Positions 1-10,762 of a stretch of DNA of 64,000 nt are shown one piece after another. The stretch is from the NCBI GenBank assembly GCA_963971425.1, contig OZ020524.1, positions 19,831,022 through 19,895,021 of the forward strand, written 5' to 3'. This DNA comes from Bryoerythrophyllum caledonicum. Taxonomy: Eukaryota > Streptophyta > Bryopsida > Pottiales > Pottiaceae. Position 1 is the stretch's first letter; the number at the start of each line of letters is the position of its first letter. The position numbers and the translations under genes were made by a program. The notes under the pieces were generated by a model. That model was not told where the DNA came from and made no database searches. It worked only from the letters and a program-made list of their open reading frames with translations.

Positions 1-164
1 GGTAAAGTTCAATTTGCATGAAATCCATGAGGAATTAGGTTGTAAATTGTGAAGTTCATATTTGCGCACACATTACATAAACACTTTGCACAAATCAGAT
101 CATATTTTGGAGTTGTAGAACTCATGGAATAGTTAGGAATACAACACAAAATACATCATATAGT

Positions 165-264
165 CCAAAATTTCACTCAAGAATGTGATTTTTGTGCCTC
201 TTTTTGACAGTGGCGATTTTGGACTAGTTTTTGAGGAAAATTGTCAAGGAACTTTAGGGGTTAA
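165..264 (-). repeat. P-family right-end fragment
   Basis: This stretch matches the terminal 90-100 bp of the TTAA-flanked family best seen at 37262-38109: a 'gtgattttt' block, then 'ctctttttgacagtgg', then an end reading CTTTAGGGGTTAA with TTAA at 261-264. Upstream of about 165 the match fades, so the copy is truncated or decayed. No coding capacity is seen. Confidence 0.55.
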
Positions 265-573
265 ATCATGGCTCCCACCCTTTAAGTTTGTTGCGTATAG
301 AGAGCCCTTAAATGTCCCTTGAAAGCATTAATGACGCACGTTTGGCTCAAAGTTCAATGATTCTTTTCGGTCTTCCTGCCATCAAATGAGGAGATGTTGC
401 CACATGGTGCAAAAGTGGTTTAGAGAGCAAGGTTGAGGGCCTATTTAGACAATAGAGTTGAGGTGCAACACCCTTCACGTGGCCACCTCTTTTGTAGACT
501 GCCTAGTTGTTCCTTGAAATTGAGGTTGAGGGCCTTTACAGTGAATGCATTGAGGTTGCCCTAAGTCTCCTCT
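265..573. other. No feature recognised
   Basis: Mixed-composition DNA without an ORF of note. The word 'gaggttgagggcct' occurs twice (about 431 and 519), suggesting a small degenerate duplication. Nothing else is supportable. Confidence 0.4.
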
Positions 574-584
574 CAACCCTTTAA

Positions 585-689
585 GGACAATGGTTGTTTT
601 TGTCGCTGGGAGAATCTACAAGGATCGTTTCTTTGATAAAATCTACCACCCTTAGAGATTTTGTCAGCGAGCGAAAACAACCATTGTCC
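585..689. repeat. TTAA-flanked inverted-repeat mini-element
   Basis: Two inverted arms face each other: 581-607 (TTAAGGACAATGGTTGTTTT...) and 664-693 (...AAAACAACCATTGTCCTTAA). They pair over about 25 bp and enclose about 55 bp. TTAA lies at both edges (581-584, 690-693), as for a TTAA-specific insertion. The right TTAA also forms the left boundary of the next P-family copy, so this may be a tiny TTAA element inserted at that site, or a deleted relative of the P family, whose ends it resembles (AAGGAC...). Confidence 0.5.
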
Positions 690-693
690 TTAA

Positions 694-1495
694 TCCCTAA
701 GAAGCGGGCCTTGTGCTTCACCAAAACCACTCCAAAACTGTCACTTTGAGACAAGATATTTTTGAACATATTCAAACAAGCATTTTATGTTTTTGACCAT
801 TGGATCTTCAATTTAACCACCTCAAAAAGACACCCTCAAAAATTCGTAAACTTTGATCGTACGGATTGAAAGATATATGCATTTGAAGAGTGCAAACTTC
901 TTTTTTTCCACTGTGCTCGCACAAGGCCAACGTACTTTGACTCAAGTTATTGGCATATTTTCCACTACACATTGCATAAACTCAATGGATCTATGTTTTA
1001 CCTTGTAATAGGTCATTGCATGCCAAAAATCACAAGTAATGGAGGTGTTTACAATAAGAAAAATAGACATGCCACAACTAGGGGTATAGAAAGTGGCCAT
1101 TTACCTAGGAAAGAAATTTAATATTTTAAATAGAGAAATAATTGTTGGATCTAAAATCCAAACGGTACATAGAATTATCATCACTTAATCTAAAAATAGA
1201 AACAAATAATTAAAAATATATATATTACCTTCAATTTTTATGCTTTTTAAAGTGAAAACAAGGAAGGTTGCTAAGAACTTTCCTTCACTTTAATCTGCCT
1301 CAAAAAAGTGCACTTGTCAACTCTACAACAACAATATTCATCTCTATAGTACCCTGGCCAACTGCCAAAAGAGTAAAATAAATAAAATATTCCCTGCAAA
1401 GATAACCCGTATTCCTATTCCCACCAAAAAAATCCAAGAAGTTATCTTCAAAAACATATTTTTGTACCCTGCAGGTACAAATGGTCCTTTAGGGG
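694..1495 (+). mobile_element. Diverged piggyBac-like (P-family) element
   Basis: The left end after TTAA (690-693) reads TCCCTAAGAAGCGGGCC, followed by 'actccaaaactgtcac', as in the better copy at 5386. The right end reads ATGGTCCTTTAGGGGTTAA, with TTAA at 1496-1499. The interior is strongly diverged and encodes nothing recognisable. TTAA target sites and CCC...GGG tips are hallmarks of the piggyBac superfamily. The assignment rests on termini only. Confidence 0.55.
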
Positions 1496-1553
1496 TTAAA
1501 GGGTTAAAGTTCTTGACACAAAATGAAAGTTCTTCCTTCGTAGCCGGTAAGAC

Positions 1554-1831
1554 GGCCAGGGAGAATTGACCCCTGGCTCGTCCTTACCCGAGGTGGGCCC
1601 TCGTCTTTAATTGCATGGTGTCATTTACCTGGCCTTCTATTTTGGGGGGTCCATAGGCTTTTTTTGAAAAAAAATTGACAAATTTGAGGCCTATGGCCAT
1701 GGTTTACCCTGGAAGCCCCTCTCTTGCAATAAATAGGGCCCCATTCAAAAACAATATAGGGGTCAGGTTTGGCTCCACCACCTCGTGGCCCCCACGACTA
1801 AGGATGAGCGAGGGGTCAATTCTCCCTGGCC
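1554..1831 (+). mobile_element. 278-bp MULE-like non-autonomous element with 10-bp TSD
   Basis: The termini are perfect inverted repeats: GGCCAGGGAGAATTGACCCC at 1554-1573 and its complement at 1812-1831, with looser pairing continuing inward. A perfect direct repeat CCGGTAAGAC flanks it (1544-1553 and 1832-1841). A 9-11 bp TSD with GG..CC tips fits Mutator-like elements better than hAT (8 bp). There is no ORF. A related 278-bp element lies at 34483-34760, and a weaker relative near 36157. Confidence 0.75.
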
Positions 1832-1841
1832 CCGGTAAGAC

Positions 1842-2242
1842 CAGGACACAATGAACTGTACACAATGTTTTATCTTTGTCGCCCCTTCAGGTTTGGGATG
1901 AAAACATGGGCTTCGGAGGAAATCTTGGGACTGACTGACTGTGCAGTGTTCATCTTACAAATTTGAAGAGGTCGACTTAACTTTGAGGCAAGTGCTACTG
2001 TAGCTCACATTCTGGCTACATTAGCTATACCATTGCAGCAGCGGTGAATTGCTACCTACTAAAGCCGTAGATAGTAAGGAGCGTACATGTGCATGTTTGA
2101 GAAAATAGCACGTGACTAGTTCCTTGAATCTCCAAGTGCACGTTGCAAGATGTAGGGAGAAAATAGAGCTCCCACAACTAGGAAACTGTTGTGGTGGACT
2201 GTGGGAGGTCCCCTCATTTCGATTTTTCATATAATATTACCT
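1842..2242. other. No gene recognised
   Basis: Ordinary intergenic sequence between two repeats. Neither the small reading frames nor the composition support a gene. Confidence 0.4.
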
Positions 2243-2745
2243 TCTTTGAAAATGTAAAAAAAAAATTCTTGTCTTTACTGTAAAAAAGCATCTTAACCCA
2301 AGTCAAACATTTTCACACATCATCAAGCAAGGTACCAAGAAAACTTCTTCTTTTCTACATTAACCTAGAGATATTCATAATTTTCACTTTTTATTTTATT
2401 GACAACAACATGTGAAAACCTTCATATTGACCGATTGGATTATAATTTTTAATCATAAAAATATTAAGCGAGAATTAGCAATATCAACAAAATGAAAAAT
2501 GTCAATTTAATTGTTTGAGAAAATGAACCATTTTGTTGACTTCAAATGCTATAATCTTCATATCCGTGCGGTGGCCAAAAAATTTGTAGCCAAAAAAGTT
2601 ATGGTACGTTGATATAAAAGTATGTTTTAAGATCTTCCAATTAAAAGTCCAAAAGTTCTCTTCAAAATTAGATTTTCTTGCCCCTTCTTGATAGTGGGAG
2701 TTTTGGAGTGTTTCTTGAGGGCAAAATGATTTGGGCTCTTAGGGG
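2243..2745 (-). mobile_element. Partial P-family element (right half)
   Basis: The order of blocks matches the reverse-oriented copy at 37262-38109: 'ttcttgtcttta', 'cccaagtcaaacattttcacac', 'acctagagatattcat', 'gaccgattggattat', then an end CTCTTAGGGGTTAA with TTAA at 2746-2749. The other half is missing. The 'gcatcTTAAccc' at 2285-2296 is the kind of site that the nested element at 3790-4314 occupies in another copy. Confidence 0.65.
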
Positions 2746-2749
2746 TTAA

Positions 2750-3453
2750 TATTTGAGGGATGAATGTATCAATAGTTGGGAAGTTTTTGACATAGTAGAG
2801 TTTTGTTGAAGGTGAAGGGAGTTGACCTTGCATGTCACTGACTACTTTACATTGGCCTTATGTTGGTAATTGGGACCACATGGACAAGGTGACTTGGCTT
2901 GAGAAAGGTGTGAAGGAACCACACATCAACTCTTTGGAAACTTTGGGTACAATGGGGGAGCTTTGGCTTCCATTGGGTACAACCCAAGAGCATTGATTGC
3001 CATTCCTACTTGACATGCATTATATTGGTGCATTAAAAAAGGGAGCATGAAACCAAACCTTTCTTTTTTTGGCAATTTGGAGGCGAAAGGCAAAAAAAAA
3101 AATCCAAAAAAAAAAAAACTCGTGAAAAAAATAGAAATTTTGTGATTTTATATTGCCAAAATTACATTGATGGCCATTGCCATATTACCACATTGCTACT
3201 AATGAACAGCGGGGATTCCACTCTGTCCCTAGAAAGGATGTACAAATCTAAATTTATGGAAAAAATTGGTTTTGTATGGTTTCAGGAGAAACTTTGTGTT
3301 GCCAAATGTGAGGTTTGCATTTATCACCATGTGGAAAAAGTCCCTGGGTAGTACGTACTACAAGGTTTTATGCCAATTACCATACCAACAATATTTCACA
3401 TAATAGTTGTTCCAGGCTATCACTTTAGAAACAGGAGAAGTTTGTTTTGATGC
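2750..3453. other. No gene recognised
   Basis: AT-rich intergenic DNA with A-runs near 3092-3118. Short reading frames here lack any recognisable domain. Confidence 0.4.
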
Positions 3454-3457
3454 ATAA

Positions 3458-4927
3458 CCCCTAAACGACCAAGTGTCAAAAATGGGCTTTAGGGAAATTC
3501 GATCAGGTTTCTATGGTGTCAATTTCCAACATTCCACTTTGAAATTCTTACTATAGAAGGGCATTACTAAGACCTCAGTGAGAGAACAACTTTTTCCTAA
3601 ATCTAACATTTATTAAATAAGTTATAGGGTTTTGAATTTCAAATGGGGAGAGCAAGCACTTTGGGCACCTCCAAAAACTTTTGCTAGGACACTCTAATGC
3701 ATGCAAGATTTTTAATACTAGCAAGTAATATTATTTACCTTCATATTGTCAGAAAAAGATCTAGTCTTTAGTGAAAGATAGCATATTAAGGTAGAGGCAC
3801 CCAATTCCGATCGGCCACCCAATTTCAATCAATAGAGTATGCATGGCATGGTGCATGAAATGGTGCATGAAGCAACCCAAAACCAATAACTCTAAATCTG
3901 AAAACATCAGTCATTATCGGCATTGGGTCATGAAGTGTGCAACTTTGGGTTGTTCCACCTCAATTGAGCTCTCATTGGTGGCCTTGCCTCAAAAGTCGAA
4001 CAAGGCCAATGGGCATTGGGTACCCTCCATGAGTTGGTTATTCATGGCATGTCTTCTCTCTTTTACTCACTCTCACTTGTTGGCATTGGGCAAAGGAGGG
4101 CACCAAATCTCACCTACTCTAGAGTTTGATTATGGGCTCTGGTGGTATAGGGCTTTTAAATTCTATATCAATTCCAAATCTTTGTGATTAAATTTGAAAA
4201 AGTATTTGTTGAGTTTCATTCCTAATTCCGCATCTTTCTACATATATGTTTTTGACATACAATGACATTTAAGTCCTTAACTGGCTTAAGTGATTGGAAT
4301 TCGGTGCCTCTACCTTAACCCAAGTCAAACATTTTCACACATTGTCACACATTGTTGGGAAAGGTACCAATAAAACTTCTTCTTTTCCACATAAAACTTA
4401 GAGATCTTCATATTTTTTACTTATTATTTTTTCTACAATAATTTGTAGTGTAAATCTTTTTATTGACTATTCGGATTATCAATCTAAAACATATTAAATT
4501 CACAAAAAATTAAAACATGAACTAGCAAATTTTGGACCTCCACTCCTTGCACTATTGTTTTGAATATGCTACACCCCTCCTCTACCTCAAAAAAATGGTG
4601 TATTCGGAACTAACATCATTATCAACACAATGGTAATTGATTTAGACCTTGTGTAGTGCAAAATTTGACACCAAGTGAAGTCAAAGTCTGCTGATCCACT
4701 GAACGCATGGAGAAAATGACACTTTTGCTTTCCTTCAAACACTATAATCGTTCAATCCGTGCGGTCAAAGTTAATAGAATTTTGTAAGTATGTTACTTAA
4801 TAAGTCTTATTTGAGATCCTACAGTCAAAACTATAAATAGAACTCCTTGTATCCTTTTCATTCATTGCACTAGAATCCAACAATTTTGAAGTGTTTTTGG
4901 TGTGAAACTGTCACAGTACTTTAAGTG
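3458..4927 (-). mobile_element. P-family element interrupted by a nested insertion
   Basis: The left tip is ACCCCTAAACGACC after a degenerate TTAA (ATAA, 3454-3457). The right tip ends at TTAA 4928-4931. Blocks at 3640-3786 match 31440-31560 in reverse, and 4315-4900 carries 'cccaagtcaaac' and 'gtgaagtcaaagtctgctgat'. The element is split exactly at a TTAA by the insertion at 3790-4314. It is non-coding apart from chance frames. Confidence 0.65.
3790..4314. mobile_element. 525-bp TTAA-flanked element nested in a P copy
   Basis: The ends form an 18/19-bp inverted repeat: GGTAGAGGCACCCAATTCC (3790-3808) and GGAATTCGGTGCCTCTACC (4296-4314). TTAA flanks both sides (3786-3789, 4315-4318), and the host copy continues immediately on each side. 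Other copies keep a single uninterrupted site here, so TTAA was duplicated on insertion. The 114-codon frame inside (3843-4187) has no recognised domain. It is likely a non-autonomous piggyBac-type element, distinct from its host by its tips. Confidence 0.75.
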
Positions 4928-4931
4928 TTAA

Positions 4932-5239
4932 AGTAAAGATTGGAAATTCGTATAAATTAAATAAAAAGCAGGGATGCAGGGCCCCATCGCCAGGCTACAG
5001 TTGTAAAATCTGAAATTCAGATACTCGGGAAATTATAAATAGTTACTGTCTTTAAATAACAAGAGTCTGTTGTATTCTCGTGCTTCACAGCCAACATCTA
5101 AGTTACTTGGTTTTTTTGTTTTTTTTTCCGGCACAAAATCAAACTGATTTCGGTTTTGGATTGCAGAAAGGGGGACTAGAAAAACAAAGACGTGTGTTTT
5201 GTGGGGCCAAGGCAAGGGTTAGTGTCAAGAAGAAGAAGA
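4932..5239. other. No gene recognised
   Basis: Mixed sequence. Part ('ctttaaataacaagag...ttctcgtgc', 5050-5090) resembles 31880-31912 next to another P copy, hinting at an old shared flank. No gene is seen. Confidence 0.35.
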
Positions 5240-5381
5240 GCTCCGGTCTCTAGAGGGGGCTGGAGTGAATAAAGTGTTTGTTTGTTCCACCACTATATCA
5301 ATGTCCACTAAACATAGGTCTAGTAGTATGGAACTACTTCCTCCTGAAGGTAGACACTATGTAGCCAATAACCAGTAACCA
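5240..5381 (-). mobile_element. LINE-B 3' terminus
   Basis: Read on the minus strand, this is the 3' tail of the LINE family: '...tagacactat...' through 'ACACTTTATTCA' and a terminal hairpin. It matches LINE-A 25440-25582 and LINE-C 41270-41400. It is separated from the rest of LINE-B by the P element that landed at TTAA 5382-5385. Beyond the hairpin the minus strand reads a CTTCTTCTTCTT tract rather than poly(A). Confidence 0.75.
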
Positions 5382-5385
5382 TTAA

Positions 5386-6314
5386 CCCCTAAAGGACCAC
5401 GACCACTTTCGCTCTACAACCAATCCAAAACTGCCACTGCCAAAAAGAGACATGAAAATCACATTTTTAAAGTGAATTTCGGATTTCCAACCGTAAGATC
5501 TTAAAAAGGACTTCTATATAAACATGCTGTCAAATTTTGGTTGCAATCCACCGCACGGATTGATAGATTTTAGTGTTTAAAGTCTAAACAATGGTTCATT
5601 TTCTTCCCTGTGTTGAGTAGATCAGCAGACTTTGACTTCACTTTGTATCAAATTTTTGCATTGTACAAGGTCTAAATCTTTTACCATTGTCTTAAGCATG
5701 ATGTTATTTCCCTACACACCAATTTTTAGAGGTAAAAAAGGGGTGTAGCATTTTCAAAACAAGTGTGCAAGGAGTGGAAGTTCAAAAATTGCCATTTCAC
5801 ATTTTATTTTTTTGTGAACTACGTATGTATTCAAATGATAATGCAAACGGTCAATAAGAAGGTTTTCACCACATATTGTTGTTGAAAACATAAAAAGTGA
5901 AAAATATGAAGATCCCTAGGTTTTGTGTAGAAAAGATGAAGTTTTTTTCCCCCGTTGCCCGACAATGTGTGAAAATGTTTGACTTGGAATAAAATGCCTT
6001 TTTACACTAAAGACAAGATTTTTTTTTGAAAATTTCCAAAAAAGGAAATATTCTTTATATGTGTGAAAAATCTCAATGTCAATAGAAACGTTTGTCAAAA
6101 ATTTTGGAGGTGTCCGGTGTCCCCACTTTTGGCTTTAAGTGGTACTAACTTTCAAAACCACAAATCCAAAAAATAAAATAAAAATATGTCCACGAAGCTC
6201 TTATCAAAGGCAATCTAGAATAAAAATTTCAGAAAAAAAAGGATTTTTTTCCGAATTTTAGGAACCTGCCCAAAATCAGAAATCCCCCCGAAGGAGACTC
6301 TGGTCCTTTAGGGG
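5386..6314 (+). mobile_element. Best-preserved P-family (piggyBac-like) element, 929 bp
   Basis: It is bounded by TTAA at 5382-5385 and a one-base variant TCAA at 6315-6318. The tips are CCCCTAAAGGACCA and TGGTCCTTTAGGGG, a terminal inverted repeat of about 14 bp. It has no transposase and only chance frames. It sits inside the 3'UTR of LINE-B, so it is younger than that insertion. A near-identical copy lies in reverse orientation at 37262-38109. The superfamily assignment rests on the TTAA target and CCC/GGG tips. Confidence 0.75.
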
Positions 6315-6318
6315 TCAA

Positions 6319-8734
6319 CCAAGGGGTGAGGACCAATAGGAGCCACAGGGCTCAATTTGAAGAGATGACAAGCAGAGGTTCCATGTGTGCTTTTAAGAGG
6401 TTTTAGGGAGTGTCATTTAGCTCAGGGAGAGGTTGATTATTTTCAGTTTTTTGCTTGTGTAGGATAATGGACATTGCATGCTGGATAGCAATGGTGTTAT
6501 TTTTTGTAAATGTCTTTTTAATTGGATTAATGGGGATATTGAATGTTTTTAAGGCTTTTCATAGAGGGGATAAAGATAGTAGCTCTAGCTCAAGCGACAA
6601 TAAGGATCAACTTTCCATCCAAGCGGTGTAATGTCATTAGTAAGTGGTTTGTACTTATAAATTTTATTTGCAATTGCTTTTGGGAAAAATCTATCATTAC
6701 AGTATTTGAATTCAATAAATTGGATAGTAAGGTTTGTGTTAATGTGGTCTCGTGGTGGGGCTTTATATGGTAGTCCTCTCACGCATAATTTGTCTCGTTG
6801 AATCTGGCATTGCAGTGACATCTTTGGGTTCCACATGTAGATGGAAGTAGCCATGGGGGGACCATGTTTTCTTGTGGGTTATTGTTGAAGGCTCCGGCGT
6901 TCATAAGTATAAAGCATTTAAATTTGTTTGAGGATACAATTAGTTTCCGGCTTTTCCATACCGCTTTGTTGGATCTTTTGACAATTACGGAATGTATGTG
7001 ATGGTTTTGGCATTTAAGAAGTACGTGTAGCAAAATGGCTGGGTCTGTGGAGGTGCATATAGGGCATGTTATGGATGAAAATCTTTCTATTCTTTAATTA
7101 TTTGCGGGCATTTTCCATGTATTGTCCACTACAAAATTTGATAAGACATGTTTTTTGTGAGTCTATAGTTGTAGGATTTTTCCTAAAGTTTGTAGAGAGT
7201 TTGTTATCGATGTTGTTGTTATGGGTCCAATTGTCTATGTTAGGGTAAATTTCCGAGATTAAATCAAGGTTGTTGATTAGGTCTTGTTTTTTGAGATATT
7301 TGACCCAAAATCTAATGGGGTCTTTATTCGGCGTGTCTTCCATAGAAGACCAACTCTCTCTTTGGAGGTAGTATGGGGTAGCGTGGGCATGTTCATGCGG
7401 GTGTTTGGCGTTTCAATGAAATTTGTCTAGTCCTTCTTTAGCTAATTTATCCGCTTCTTCGTTTCCTTCTATATTGACATGTGCTCTCACTTTAAGGAGA
7501 GTTGTGATTTGTGTGCAGTTTTGTAGCATTTGAACCATAGATGTTAGTATGGCTTGGTCCGGGTGGCTATTGTGGAGGGTAGGATGTGTTATTTGTGTGT
7601 TTAATAGATACAAGACGTTTATACAATCTGTAAAGATGTGTGCGGGTTCATTAGTGTATTAAGTAGTAATAGTTTGGAGGATTTTACGTAGGGCCATCAA
7701 TTCTGCTTTGAGGATATTTTGAAGTCCATGTAGTCTTTTAGATATTTTTATTTCTTTGGTTGAGTTGTATATGCCATATCCAACTTTTTCTCTATGCTAA
7801 TGTCCCGACCTGGCTTCTGTTGGTTCTTTAAAGGAACCATCTGTGTAGTAGCTATATGCAAGGTCGAATTTTAATGGAATTTGGTTTGGGTATGAGAGGA
7901 AGTAAGGCAATGAGGTGAGGTAGTTTTGTATTGTGTTTACATATTTTATTTTTGACCATTTTTTGTTGTGATTTACCGAGGTTAGGGGACGTGTGAGTGG
8001 AGCTATTTTTGTATATAGTTGTTGTATGTAAACACCTAAATTTCCAAGAGTCCCCTCGGAAGACTCTAGAAGGTTTGGGTAGATACCTCTTGCGTCAATT
8101 TATAACACTATTTTTTAAATTCTAAGTTTATTTTTAGTTGACGCGGTAACGTTGGTTCTTCATATGTGCTGTAAATAATGCAATGATGTGGGAATCTGGG
8201 AATGGGCTTTTGTATTGATTAATGTTTTGATACCACTTATTGCCTGGTGTGATTATAAGAGTGGAGGAAAATTTTGGGTTGTTTTTGGCTACAAGTTTGG
8301 CCCAATGTATTGCTTGTAGTGTTTCTTCTATATTGTAGAGGTGAGCAATACCATTTCCAATCCACTTGTGGTGAAAGGCGTTTCCTTGTGAGCCAAAGAT
8401 TATGTCTCTATCAAAGGATGAATGGAACTTGGTGAGTTGAGTGGGGCATGTGATGGAGAATGAAAAGTACAAGTGTTGGATGTTAAATAATAGGATTAGT
8501 GAGTCTAAAATGGGTGTGGGTAATATGTATCGTGCGGATTTGAGGGGGCCATTTTTTGAGTGCGGTAATTATATCTTTGGTATAACCAAACTATTTCACT
8601 TTTGAATGGTTGAGTCATTGGTTCTATGTTTGTCAGAATTTTTAGTTTGTTATGATATTGGTTCCATAGCCATTAGAATCTTGTGACAGGAATAGTATTA
8701 GATGTCTCCCATTGTCTTTGTATATATGTGCATT
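6319..8734 (-). pseudogene. LINE-B ORF2 3' part: RNase H, CCHC knuckle, 3'UTR
   Basis: Minus-strand remnants align in order with LINE-A 22960-25400. The connector is at 8470-8130. The RNase H end carries VRAHVNIEGNEEADKLAKEG (7490-7430). The stretch before the knuckle is at 7340-7100, and 'HVLLKCQNHHIHS' with the C-terminal region at 7030-6550. Frames break at several points (around 8130, 7620, 7400, 7090 and 6780), so no protein is made. In LINE-B this follows the piece ending at 10763; the plus-strand LINE-E fragment lies between. Confidence 0.8.
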
Positions 8735-10762
8735 TCCCCGTAAATTATCTAAAACATGGAAACAACATCTAATCATTTACCACACTATACGAAAAACCAT
8801 AAGAATCGTAAATAACAACCCCCAATGACAAACCACCCTATCCTCAATGAACTCCAAAACCTTCAACACACACAAATCCCCAAGCCACCCCCCATACATC
8901 TACCTTACGACACATGGATAAATAACATAGCACTAATTGCAAAACTAGACCACCACACTACATGCACATGCGCAGTACGACAATACCCATGGCACGACCT
9001 GGATGGATTCACATTAGAAAAAAGAGGAGACCTGGAAACCCCACTTCACACATACTTTAATCAAGCTACATATGACACTTGCCTACGTAACCTTGGAAAT
9101 TATAAGGCCCCCAGACGGGACAGCATACCAAACTCTATATTAAAAAATATGCCCCCAAGATTCCACAAACTACTAAACCTCTTCTTCTCTCACTGCTATA
9201 AACAAAAACAAATCCTTGCCTCACGGAAAATAAGCACAACAATCCTACTATACAAAAAAGGAGAACTATCTATGCTACCGAACCATAGACCTATTGCATT
9301 AGCCAATACCATCTATAAACTATTTACGAGCACACTTACATCAATACTATCATCATATGGCGAAAAACATAAAATACTGCATGATAGCCAAAAGGGGTTC
9401 CGTGCAGAAAGAAGCACCGCTAGACAAATCCAAACAATAGTAGCCGCATTAGAAGATGCACGCTTTACAAACCAAGACATATTCATACTGTATCTTGACT
9501 TTAAAAATGCCTTCGGCTCCATTGACCACACTAGACTTTTAGCCATAATGACGGACCTTGGATACCCCAAAGACGCCACCGCAATAGTAGGAAATATATA
9601 TTCCGAATCCTCAACCTCTTATACAGGAGAACACTTTGGAAAAACTAAATCCTTAGCCATCCAAAGGGGAACAATACAAGGAGATACCCTAAGCCCATAT
9701 TTATTCATTATATTCCTAGAACCACTACTTAGATGGCTAGATAGAGGCAACAATGGATACACATTTGGGACATCACAAACCACCATTAACTCCACGGCAT
9801 ACACAGACGACCTTGCGGTCATAACCAACAAAATCAACGCCATAAAAATACAACTCAAAAAAATAGACAGGTACTACAAATGGACAGGTATGGATGTAGG
9901 TGTCCCAAAATGTGCCATCACTAGATGCCCAAATAAATCAAAAACAAATCCCACCGCATTCAAAGCCCTAATACAAACCTCTAATATTAATTACCGAAAC
10001 CAACCAATACCCATACTACACCAATACAAACCATACATATACTTAGGAATAAGTCTCGTCCCCTCCCTAAAATGGAAAACCCAAATCCATGCCACCACCA
10101 AAAAACTAATCAAACAATGCAAAGAACTAGTAGCCTGTTCGGCCACTATGAAACAAAAAATAAAAATGATCGACACAGTTTTAAGACCGGGCGTGGCATA
10201 CAGCTTCTACGCAGTACCATAATCAATGCCCGCCATAAAAAAACTGGACAAAAAAAATCAATGCCACACAAAAAACCGTATGCGGCATGCCAAAATGTAT
10301 GTCTAACATAATAACCCAGTTACCGCACAATCTCTTTGGACTCGAAGCTTTTTTGCTAAAGAACGCATACCTCAGATGCATAGAAGAACAACTACAGAAT
10401 GCCCTAAATGATTGTGGTAGACTTAGAACAATATATAAGGGCCTAACACACCACATCCTTGCCCAATATGGGGGGGCCAAAAATATACCTAGAATAAAAA
10501 AGACGAGTTGCATACGATCACCAATTACACGTACCTTCTTCTTACTAAAACATGTATCAAAAGTCGACTTAAAAAGTAACCTCCCCAACTTCCTTATAGA
10601 ACCAACAACACTAAAAAAAGCCTAGACTCTCGAAACACAAAACCATAATACACTCAACACACAATTATCTCAAAAGTTATTACAAAAACTCCTTTCAAAA
10701 AATATCTACAAACTAAAACAAATCTCCCTACCTAACGGAACACACATCATGAATAATGAAGA
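8735..10762 (+). pseudogene. LINE-E fragment with an uninterrupted 465-codon RT frame (8825-10222)
   Basis: This plus-strand LINE ORF2 segment is equivalent to LINE-A 20010-22290. The frame 8825-10222 stays open through the reverse transcriptase core: FRAERSTARQI, the first catalytic aspartate in LYLDFKNAFGSID, RGTIQGDTLSPYLFI and the catalytic box AYTDDLAV. After TAA at 10220-10222 homology continues to about 10762 in shifted frames. About 270 bp equivalent to LINE-A 20240-20500 are deleted after residue 43. Both ends lie inside ORF2, so it is a fragment, not an independent element. It splits LINE-B, and I found no clean TSD. Confidence 0.8.

Noticed and set aside
3843..4187. 114-codon ORF inside the nested TTAA element as a transposase
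   Set aside because: Far too short for a piggyBac-type transposase and without a DDD-type signature; probably a chance frame.
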